64,000 nucleotides of DNA from an uncultured Lachnospiraceae bacterium (GTDB taxonomy: Bacteria > Bacillota > Clostridia > Lachnospirales > Lachnospiraceae), in assembly GCA_950097145.1 (NCBI GenBank), contig CATNCF010000007.1, positions 25,572 to 89,571 of the forward strand, given 5' to 3'. Within the stretch, counting starts at the first letter, position 1. Each line of letters opens with the position of its first letter. The position numbers and the translations under genes were made by a program. Positions 19,359 through 27,711 of the stretch are shown in pieces. A model generated the notes under the pieces. That model was given only the letters and a program-made list of their open reading frames with translations. It had not been told where the DNA came from and did not search any database.

Positions 19359-21029
19359 ATATTTTCTTGAAAAATCTTCTGCCGACATAGGACGGTCAAA
19401 ATAAAATCCCTGAATCATATGTATCTGCATTTTTTTCAGAATCTCATACTGCCTGCTGTGTTCCACACCTTCCACGCACACTTTCATCCCAATGACATTT
19501 GCCAGTTCACACACGATTCTCACAAAAACATCTGCAAACTCATCCTGTCCAAGATCCTCTATAAAACATCGGTCAATCTTAATCACATCTATGGGCATTT
19601 CCCTGATATGATTGAGGGAACTATATCCTGTCCCAAAATCATCCAGGGCCACACGCACGCCCAATTCCCGAATCTGACCCAGAATACTCTTCATCCGCTC
19701 CATATCATTAATGGCAAGGCTCTCTGTCACTTCCAGAGTCAGATTCTTAGGATTGATGCCTGTCTCTTCTAACGCTTCACGCACCTGATCAATAATATCA
19801 TTTCTCAAAAGCTGTACAACAGAAAGATTTACATTTACCTTATAATCTGGATATCCGGATTCATTCCATACCCTGCACTGACGGCACGCCTGCCGCAGCA
19901 CATGGCCCCCAATGGGATTGATAAGCCCAAGATATTCTGCCAGGGGAATAAATTCTGCCGGGGAAATAAAGCCAAGTTTTTCACTATTCCACCGAATCAG
20001 CGCTTCTGCCCCTATACAAGGATTTTCTGATTTTGTTACATCTACAATAGGCTGATAATAAACTTCGAACTCATTACAAGCGTTCATTGTGGCATCCCGC
20101 ATATTTTTCTCCATATCCAGCCGCTTAAAGGACACGCCCTTTACAGAATCTGTGTAAAATTCATAACAGTTCTTCCCGGATTTTTTCGCTTCCAGCAAAG
20201 CCAGATCCGCTTTTCGGATCAGATCCTGAACGGAATCTCCATCACCTGGAAAACGCGCAATTCCCATGCTCATAGTGCAATAATAATCTGCTCCTTTTAA
20301 GAACCAGGGTTTTGAAAATATCCCGGCAATGCCTTCTAATATTTCATCCAGCATTTCATACTTATTCTCTGTGACAATAATAATGAATTCATCGCCGCCC
20401 ATCCGGTAACAATTGCTCTCAATCCCCTCAATTCTCTGCATACTGTGAGAAATAGACTTCAGCAGTACATCTCCATACTGATGCCCCAAACCGTCATTGA
20501 TATGTTTAAAGTCGTCCAAGTCCATATACAGCAGCGCACCCTCACTTCCATTCTTCTTACTGGCAGTAATCTGAGCCTCCAAATCCTTTTCACACCGCAT
20601 ACGGTTATAAAGTCCAGTCAAAAAGTCATTGTTGGCCTGCCGCTCAATTCTCTGCTGGTAACGCTTATTCTCTGAAATATCATAGAGTGTATATAATTCT
20701 GCTTTTTCCTGATCCAGCCACTGGATTTCCCGGCGGTGGATCTCGAACCAGCGGTCCTCCCCAGGCAGATATACTTCCCTGCTCTTGCCATCTTCCAGCT
20801 CTATGAGAAGATGTTCCTTGATATCTGCATCATTTTTCAGGCAGGTACAGAATTCCTCATTTGCAAATAAAATCCGGTCGCCTTCCAGTGAAGAGACACA
20901 GATACCGCAGTTTAGATTGTTTAATACTTCAATTCCAGAAGTATAGAAATCAATCTCCTGATACATAAAGTCTTTCCATTCCCACTTTTCATGTTCTAAC
21001 AGCTTCTTATTTTCTGATTCCATATTCAT
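19311..21029 (-). CDS. sensor diguanylate cyclase/phosphodiesterase (PAS-like, GGDEF, EAL)
   Basis: RMGGDEF; EAL region AEALIRWN...DDFGTGYSSL...KIDRCFI; C-terminus encoded by repeat A2. Confidence 0.95.
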   Translation of the reverse strand: MNMESENKKLLEHEKWEWKDFMYQEIDFYTSGIEVLNNLNCGICVSSLEGDRILFANEEFCTCLKNDADIKEHLLIELEDGKSREVYLPGEDRWFEIHRREIQWLDQEKAELYTLYDISENKRYQQRIERQANNDFLTGLYNRMRCEKDLEAQITASKKNGSEGALLYMDLDDFKHINDGLGHQYGDVLLKSISHSMQRIEGIESNCYRMGGDEFIIIVTENKYEMLDEILEGIAGIFSKPWFLKGADYYCTMSMGIARFPGDGDSVQDLIRKADLALLEAKKSGKNCYEFYTDSVKGVSFKRLDMEKNMRDATMNACNEFEVYYQPIVDVTKSENPCIGAEALIRWNSEKLGFISPAEFIPLAEYLGLINPIGGHVLRQACRQCRVWNESGYPDYKVNVNLSVVQLLRNDIIDQVREALEETGINPKNLTLEVTESLAINDMERMKSILGQIRELGVRVALDDFGTGYSSLNHIREMPIDVIKIDRCFIEDLGQDEFADVFVRIVCELANVIGMKVCVEGVEHSRQYEILKKMQIHMIQGFYFDRPMSAEDFSRKYVTVQPMPLKQATDRL

Positions 21030-21037
21030 AACTTATC

Positions 21038-22519
21038 TTAATCCACCTTCTCAATCATAAACAAATAATAGTTATCCTTTTCATCCATGCCGTATTCCTG
21101 CAGAAGTGTAAAATCTTTGTGAAGGCGCAGCTGCTTTTTCACAAAATTTTTCTCATTCGAATAGATAAAAATCTTCCCTTTTTTCTTTAACAATTCCCCT
21201 GCCTTATCAAAAAACATTCTATAAAACCTGTCATGTTCTTCCCTGGGCTTCTTCCCCCGTTCCGGCATGTTGGAAATAATTTCATCAAAAAGGTAATTAT
21301 GTGAGAACTCAAAAAAATCCCGATTGATAAAATAAATTTCCTGTCCTGCAAGCCTGGTATTCTCTCTTGCCTTTAAAACAGCTTCGCCAAAAATATCAAT
21401 TCCATACATCATCCCCGCCGGGCACACACGATTCCGTTCAATCAGCATCGTTCCCACTCCGCAGAATGGATCTAAGACCTGAGCCTTTTCATGCATATAG
21501 GGCTTAGCCAGTCTTGCAATCAGCGCCGCCTGCTCCGGCCTGATAGAAGCTGCCACTGTATTTTTCCGGTAAGAAAAACGCTGTTCTTCAAAGGTATACA
21601 ACTTCACCAAAGGCAGAAACTGCCCTTCCCGGTTTTCCAGAAGCCGAATCTCCAGTTCATAGTCTGACGCAGAATTCTTCAATATTCCGCTTGTCTCCTG
21701 TTCCAGGGCAAAAGCACATTTCTTAACAAACGCACTGCGCTGTGCCAAAGGTTTTGGACTCTGAAGCCCTAACCGAAAATAGAAATTACCCTTTGAATTA
21801 TGAGCTCTCTGCAAAAGTTCAATAAGGTTTGAATCTGCCAGCTCCCTTGCCGCCTCTCTGGGATTCTCTGAAATTTTTCGTATGTTCAGCAAAAACAGCA
21901 ATTCACGGTAAGTAGAAATGGATAACACAGGTTTCAGATGGCTGGTAATCAGGCGCACTCCGCTTTTCAAAATGCTAATCTCACCGCTCTTTAGCTGTTC
22001 TGCCGTTACATTCTGATATTTCTTTCCTGTGGAAAGGATCACTTCCCATGTATGATCATAACCCTGAAATCTGTGCCTTATGTGGGACGTTCCATTCCCC
22101 ACCAGTTTTCTTAATGCCGCCAGTTCTTCCCGTATATGCTTCTCTTCCTCTTCCCGGGGCCGGTACTGTTCCAAATCTTTCAAACGCTGCTCCAGTCTGG
22201 ACCTGCAGACAGAATAATCCAATTCGGCAAGGGCTGAGAGATAGTCGCTTTTTACAAATAACTGTTCCTCCTTCTCATATGCCCGAAACAGAAATTCTGC
22301 ACATACTGGCTGTTTCAGCCTGCCCAAAACTAATGCCGCGTTCTTCCGCACCTTGGCTTCTGAATTTTCCAAAAGCCCTGTCAGTATACTGTAATCCCCC
22401 TGAAGAATGGAAAGCAGCTCCTGCCTTGCCCTGTCTGCCTTCAGTTCCTGTTTCAATGCAATGAGATTCTTTCTCAGATCCTGATTCATTTTCAGGGCCT
22501 CGTATTGTTGTTTTACCAT
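21038..22519 (-). CDS. SAM-dependent (RNA) methyltransferase with N-terminal HEAT-like repeats
   Basis: LDPFCGVGTMLIER and SNMPERGKK, like TRM11/RlmL-type enzymes; N-terminal ARKNAALVLGRLKQ helical repeat. Confidence 0.75.
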   Translation of the reverse strand: MVKQQYEALKMNQDLRKNLIALKQELKADRARQELLSILQGDYSILTGLLENSEAKVRKNAALVLGRLKQPVCAEFLFRAYEKEEQLFVKSDYLSALAELDYSVCRSRLEQRLKDLEQYRPREEEEKHIREELAALRKLVGNGTSHIRHRFQGYDHTWEVILSTGKKYQNVTAEQLKSGEISILKSGVRLITSHLKPVLSISTYRELLFLLNIRKISENPREAARELADSNLIELLQRAHNSKGNFYFRLGLQSPKPLAQRSAFVKKCAFALEQETSGILKNSASDYELEIRLLENREGQFLPLVKLYTFEEQRFSYRKNTVAASIRPEQAALIARLAKPYMHEKAQVLDPFCGVGTMLIERNRVCPAGMMYGIDIFGEAVLKARENTRLAGQEIYFINRDFFEFSHNYLFDEIISNMPERGKKPREEHDRFYRMFFDKAGELLKKKGKIFIYSNEKNFVKKQLRLHKDFTLLQEYGMDEKDNYYLFMIEKVD

Positions 22520-22688
22520 AATTTCCTCTGTTTCTTTTCTCCAATTTATAAAACAAGTACCTCTATTCTACTTCATAATCCACCATTTGGCAATAGCAGT
22601 AAATCCTGGAATCCTTCCATTTTCTTCCATAATTGAGAGTTCAACTATAGAAAGCACGCTGTCCAAACGTTCATTGCCATGAATCAAA

Positions 22689-22725
22689 AAATTGGCGGAA
22701 GCAGCTTACAACTCCTTCCGCCAAT
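22689..22725 (-). terminator. terminator after the amidase gene
   Basis: Minus strand AATTGGCGGAAG...CTTCCGCCAATT followed by TTTTT. Confidence 0.85.
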
Positions 22726-22756
22726 TCTTTCTGGTTGTTCCATTTTCATTTTTAAG

Positions 22757-23545
22757 TCAGTCTGGTTTTCTGTCTGTTCCGTTTTTATCCAGATATTCCT
22801 GTACATCTTTCTTAAATTTCTCCCATGCATCCTCATTCTTCACATAGTAAATAGGGCATTCCTTGCCTGTTACATCATAATGGCGAATTACGCTGTCTAC
22901 AGGAAGGTTAAATTTTCCACACAGCCAGGCAGTCAATTCCACCAGAGAATCATATGTCTCCTGGGTAAACTGTCCAGTCTCATCCTTATGGCAGCACTCA
23001 ATAGACAATGTATCCACATTCCGGTCATTGGAGGCATAAGAAATCTCCGAGCTGGGTATGCACTGAATAATTTCTCCGTCCATCCCTACGACAAAATGGC
23101 TGCTGGCCTTGGTTTTCTGCATATCTTTCAGCCCCTCAAAATAGCTTCGGTTCTGAGCCGCCGTAGTTCCTGGATTTGCAGTATAGTGGACAACAATCCC
23201 TTTTACCTTCTCTAATGCCATCTGGGGTCTGGAGTAAGGGTTGGGTGTCAGAAGATCCACTTGATAGTCCGGCGCTTCCTCAATCAGCTTCTGCTGAAAA
23301 CCTTTCTCCTGCTTCTCCTCATGGCTTTTCTTTTGTACGGTCTGAACCTTCGTCACACCTTTTTCTGCCTGGACTGCCTTCGGGCTGTCATCCTTCTGAA
23401 AAACTTTAGTCAAGACAAACAAAATCAAAAGCACTCCCACAGCAGACAAAGCAATCCGCCTGGCCATCTGAATGGTTCTTTGTTGTTTCCTGCGTCGTTT
23501 TCTTGTAAGATATGCCTCCCGGCGTCTTCTCTCTTCACTGGTCAC
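22757..23545 (-). CDS. N-acetylmuramoyl-L-alanine amidase (Amidase_2)
   Basis: KGIVVHYTANPGTTAAQNRSYFEGL...SSHFVVGMDGEIIQCIP...SIECCHKD; N-terminal TM. Confidence 0.92.
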   Translation of the reverse strand: MTSEERRRREAYLTRKRRRKQQRTIQMARRIALSAVGVLLILFVLTKVFQKDDSPKAVQAEKGVTKVQTVQKKSHEEKQEKGFQQKLIEEAPDYQVDLLTPNPYSRPQMALEKVKGIVVHYTANPGTTAAQNRSYFEGLKDMQKTKASSHFVVGMDGEIIQCIPSSEISYASNDRNVDTLSIECCHKDETGQFTQETYDSLVELTAWLCGKFNLPVDSVIRHYDVTGKECPIYYVKNEDAWEKFKKDVQEYLDKNGTDRKPD

Positions 23546-23644
23546 TGTAATCTCTCCGTTCTTTCGTGGCTGGTTCTCTGAAACAATTTCCGTTTTTATC
23601 AGTTACAGTATACACCTTTTTTACGAAAAAAAAATTAAAATTCT

Positions 23645-24928
23645 TTAAACTTTTTGTAAGAAAAAAGTAAGTATGCATTGTAAAACCTTTTGCAGGATTT
23701 CTTCTGTATGCGCCAAAGACAAAAACACTGCCTCAAACTGGGAGGGCGCCAGATAGATCCCCTGAGCCAGCATATAATTACAGTATTCGGCAAAAGCCTT
23801 TGTGTCAGAAGTTTTCGCGCTGTCATAATCTTCCACCTTCTGTTTGGTAAAATACAGGCACCCCAGCGAACCTGCATGATTCACCTGGCAGGGAAGACCT
23901 TCCTCTTCCACTATTTCTTCCATACGCCCAAAAAACCAGTCACCCTTCTGATTCAGCGCCTGGTAATATTCTTTATGTTCTTTTAGCAGAGTAAGCTGGG
24001 CCATGCCCGCAGCCATTGCAACTGGATTCCCGCTTAATGTTCCTGCCTGATAGACGCCGCCAAGAGGCGCCACCATCTCCATAATTTCCCGCCTGCCGCC
24101 GTAGGCTCCCACAGGCATTCCGCCGCCGATGATTTTCCCCAGTGTGGTGAGATCCGGACAAACGCCATAATACTCCTGGGCGCCGCCGGCTCCTAACCGG
24201 AATCCGGTAATAACTTCATCAAAAATCAGCACTGATCCGTAATCATCACATAACTTCCGCAGCCCGTGCAAAAATCCAGGCGCCGGAGGCACTAAACCCA
24301 TATTGGCTGCAACAGGTTCTACTATCACCGCCGCAATCTCTTCTCCGCACCGCTCAAAATGATACGCTGCGCTTTCTAAGTTATTGTATTCTGCCAATAG
24401 AGTGTCTTTGGTACATCCTGCTGTCACTCCCAGGCTGTCCGGCACGCCTGCGGTCATGACCCCGGAACCTGCCTGTACCAGCAGCCCATCGGAATGTCCA
24501 TGGTAACAGCCTGTAAATTTGATAATTTTATCCCTTCCGGTAAATCCCCTTGCCGCGCGGACAGCGCTCATTACCGCCTCGGTCCCGGAATTGACCATAC
24601 GCACCATTTCGATAGAAGGAACCATTTCACAGACCAGCTTTGCCATATCCACCTCTATAGAAGTTGCTGCTCCAAAACTTAACCCTCTTTGGCATGTTTC
24701 CACGACACGTTCTATCACTGCTTTGTGGCTGTGTCCCAGAATCATAGGTCCCCAGGAACCAACAAAATCAATATAAGCATTGTCATCTTCGTCATACAAA
24801 TATGCTCCTCTTGCACACTTGATAAATCTGGGCGTCCCGCCTATGGACTGGAAGGCGCGCACCGGGGAATTCACCCCGCCTGGGATTACCTGTACTGCCT
24901 CTTGGAATATTTCTTCTGATCTTGTCAT
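23645..24928 (-). CDS. hemL: glutamate-1-semialdehyde 2,1-aminomutase
   Basis: PGGVNSPVRAF, NSGTEAVMSA, FDEVITGFR, LGKIIGGGMPVGAYGG. Confidence 0.98.
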   Translation of the reverse strand: MTRSEEIFQEAVQVIPGGVNSPVRAFQSIGGTPRFIKCARGAYLYDEDDNAYIDFVGSWGPMILGHSHKAVIERVVETCQRGLSFGAATSIEVDMAKLVCEMVPSIEMVRMVNSGTEAVMSAVRAARGFTGRDKIIKFTGCYHGHSDGLLVQAGSGVMTAGVPDSLGVTAGCTKDTLLAEYNNLESAAYHFERCGEEIAAVIVEPVAANMGLVPPAPGFLHGLRKLCDDYGSVLIFDEVITGFRLGAGGAQEYYGVCPDLTTLGKIIGGGMPVGAYGGRREIMEMVAPLGGVYQAGTLSGNPVAMAAGMAQLTLLKEHKEYYQALNQKGDWFFGRMEEIVEEEGLPCQVNHAGSLGCLYFTKQKVEDYDSAKTSDTKAFAEYCNYMLAQGIYLAPSQFEAVFLSLAHTEEILQKVLQCILTFFLQKV

Positions 24929-24956
24929 TTTTCTATGTCTCCCATGTCTTTGAAAT

Positions 24957-25940
24957 CTATCCTATGATCCCCCGTTCTATACATTCTGCCAGTTCTTTTG
25001 CAAAATAACTGATATATAGATCTGTTCCAGCACGATAAGCGCTGACTGCCATCTCACACATAATACTGGACTCATCCACAAATCCTGCCTGCGCCGCAGC
25101 CTTTACCATGGCATATTCCCCGCTGACAGAATAGGATGCTACCGGAATATGAGTTCCATCTTTTATCTCGCGAATCAGATCCCCATAGGTCATGGCGGGT
25201 TTTACCATAATAATATCCGCCCCCTCTTCCACGTCCAGCATGGCTTCTTTCCATGCCTCCCTGCGGTTATGATAATCCATCTGATAAGACTTCCTGTCTC
25301 CAAACGCTGGCGCTGAATCCGCCGCATCCCGGAACGGTCCATAAAAGGAGGAGGCGAATTTCACCGCATAGGACAGAATTGGCGTGTCAACATATCCATA
25401 TTCATCCAATATTCTGCGGATAGCAGCTACCCGTCCATCCATCATGTCCGAAGGCGCCACCATATGTGCGCCTGCCTGTACTTGGGAAAGAGCCGTCTGC
25501 GCCAGAAGTTCCAGTGTCTTGTCATTGTCCACCTCCTGCCCCTTAAGCACTCCGCAGTGTCCGTGGGACGTATACTCGCACATGCACACATCCCCAATCA
25601 GATACATGCCTGGACACGCTTCCCCCGCTTTGCGGAATGCTTTCTGCACAATACCGTCACTGGCATAAGCTCCGCTCCCCTTCTCGTCTTTCTCAGAAGG
25701 AATCCCAAAAATCATCACCGAAGACACCCCTGCATCATACAGTTCTATGAGTTTCTCTTCCATCCGATCCACACTATAACGGTACTGTCCCGGCATGGAA
25801 TGAATTTCCTCTTTCAGATTACTTCCCTCTGCCACAAACATAGGATACACCAGAGAAGACTTATCCATCCTGGTTTCCCGCACCATTTTCCTTAACGCCG
25901 CATTGCCGCGAAGCCGACGCGGCCTATGAATTAGTTCCAT
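24957..25940 (-). CDS. hemB: delta-aminolevulinic acid dehydratase (porphobilinogen synthase)
   Basis: RPRRLRGN, YPMFV, YTSHGHCGVL, APSDMMDGRV, MVKPAMTYGDLI. Confidence 0.98.
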   Translation of the reverse strand: MELIHRPRRLRGNAALRKMVRETRMDKSSLVYPMFVAEGSNLKEEIHSMPGQYRYSVDRMEEKLIELYDAGVSSVMIFGIPSEKDEKGSGAYASDGIVQKAFRKAGEACPGMYLIGDVCMCEYTSHGHCGVLKGQEVDNDKTLELLAQTALSQVQAGAHMVAPSDMMDGRVAAIRRILDEYGYVDTPILSYAVKFASSFYGPFRDAADSAPAFGDRKSYQMDYHNRREAWKEAMLDVEEGADIIMVKPAMTYGDLIREIKDGTHIPVASYSVSGEYAMVKAAAQAGFVDESSIMCEMAVSAYRAGTDLYISYFAKELAECIERGIIG

Positions 25941-27465
25941 ATGTATCTGCCTCCTGCTTTTTCATTTCTGCTATTGACACACAGACATCCACCAGGCTGT
26001 CCAAATCTGCCCGTTTCGATACAAAGGTCTGCATCCCCAGAGCTTTTGCCGCCTGTTCTGTCTGCGCGCCTATACACACTGCCTGCACCAGACTGTAATC
26101 CAGCCCCCCCGCCGACGCGGCAAATCCCTGTACCGTAGAAGCGCTGGTGAATACTGCCATCTGAATCTGTCCATTCTCGAACTCCTGCTTTTCATCTATC
26201 AGTTCACTGGGCTTCTCATACAAGGTCCGGTAAACCGGCAGATCTGTGATTTCCACCGAAACCCGTTTTTCTATTTCTTCTGTCAGCAAAGCATTTCCTT
26301 GTTCTGCCCTTGGTATCAAAAGCCTTTCTCCAGACTGACAAGTTTCTCCCAACAACATTCCCAGATGCTTTCCATCATAAATTTCCGGCATCAAGTCACA
26401 GATCAGCCCCCGGTTTTCCAGTTCTTTTCTGGTTCCGGCCCCAATGGCGGCAATCCGTGCCTTCCCAATGGAACGGATATCCTTTTTTTGCTTTTTAAGT
26501 TCCTGAAAAAATAATCTCGCCCCTGCAGGAGAAGTAAATACCAGATACTGATAATCTGAAAGTCTCTCCATTTCTTCTATAAGCCTGCAGTTATCCTCTA
26601 TCAGCTCTGTGCGGATTGCCGGAAGCTCTAGTACCTCAGCCCCCAGTCTGCGCAGCCTTCCGCTTAAGGTTCCGCTTCTCTCCCTTGGCCTTGTCACCAG
26701 AATTTTCTGCCCGAACAGAGGAAAAGTTTCATACCATTCAAATTCATTTCCCAGAACACAGACTCTGCCTACCATTAAAATTGCCGGTGTATGCACTCCC
26801 TGTTTTTTGACCTGCTGCCTTATATGCGCCAAATCTGTTATGATCTTTTTCTGCCTCGCACTTGTCCCCTGCTGAAGCACTGCCACAGGCATTTTGGGTT
26901 CCATGCCGGCTGCAAGCAATCCCTGGCAGATATCTGGGATCGCTGAAACCCCCATAAGAAATACCAGTGTTCCGTCCAAACGCACCAAAGCTTCAAAATC
27001 AAGATGCAGTTTTTCTCCCGCCTTTTTATGTCCGGTTATCACATGCACAGAAGAAGCAAAGTCCCGGTGAGTCACTGGAATTCCGCCATATGCCGGAACT
27101 GCAAACGCCGAGGTTACTCCCGGCACTACTTCAAAGGGAATTCCATGCTCTTTCAGAAGTGTAAGTTCCTCACCGCCTCTGCCAAAGAGAAAGGGATCTC
27201 CGCCTTTCAAGCGCACCACCCGTTTCCCCTGCTGGGCTTTCTCAAACAGTATCCGATTAATTTCCTCCTGCGGCATCGTATGGGTTCCTGCCCGCTTGCC
27301 CACGTCTATCATTTCTGCCTGTGCAGGGATAAGATTTAAAATCCCTTGTCCCACCAGACGGTCATAAACCACTACCTCCGCCTGTTCTAAAACTTCTCTG
27401 CCTTTTATGGTAAACAGTCCGGGATCTCCTGGACCTGCACCTGTCAGCCATACTTTTCCTTCCAT
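25924..27465 (-). CDS. uroporphyrinogen-III C-methyltransferase / uroporphyrinogen-III synthase fusion
   Basis: CobA half GAGPGDPGL, RLKGGDPFLFGRGGEE, HVITGHK; HemD half with TSPAGARLFF and FTSASTVQGF; RBS supports start 27465. Confidence 0.95.
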   Translation of the reverse strand: MEGKVWLTGAGPGDPGLFTIKGREVLEQAEVVVYDRLVGQGILNLIPAQAEMIDVGKRAGTHTMPQEEINRILFEKAQQGKRVVRLKGGDPFLFGRGGEELTLLKEHGIPFEVVPGVTSAFAVPAYGGIPVTHRDFASSVHVITGHKKAGEKLHLDFEALVRLDGTLVFLMGVSAIPDICQGLLAAGMEPKMPVAVLQQGTSARQKKIITDLAHIRQQVKKQGVHTPAILMVGRVCVLGNEFEWYETFPLFGQKILVTRPRERSGTLSGRLRRLGAEVLELPAIRTELIEDNCRLIEEMERLSDYQYLVFTSPAGARLFFQELKKQKKDIRSIGKARIAAIGAGTRKELENRGLICDLMPEIYDGKHLGMLLGETCQSGERLLIPRAEQGNALLTEEIEKRVSVEITDLPVYRTLYEKPSELIDEKQEFENGQIQMAVFTSASTVQGFAASAGGLDYSLVQAVCIGAQTEQAAKALGMQTFVSKRADLDSLVDVCVSIAEMKKQEADTYGTNS

Positions 27466-27631
27466 TGATATTCCTTCCAATTCTATGAATTTTAGATTGC
27501 TTCCCGCCGCATAGCGCTTTCATATTATGACACATATATTTCCCAAGCTTGAGCCAAGTCCATTTTCTTCTTCTGATTTTTTAACCAAGTAAATCTCCTG
27601 ATATTCTTTGAAATATCCTTTCTGTACTCTT

Positions 27632-27659
27632 ATTATAGCAGTTTTCTCATTGACTGCAA
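27632..27659 (-). promoter_or_regulatory. candidate promoter for cobA/hemD-hemB-hemL
   Basis: TTGCAG - 16 nt - TATAAT on minus strand upstream of cobA/hemD. Confidence 0.45.
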
Positions 27660-27711
27660 ATGTTCTTTTACATTCTTAATTCCTCTGTCTCCTCTTTAGA
27701 AATCACAAAAG

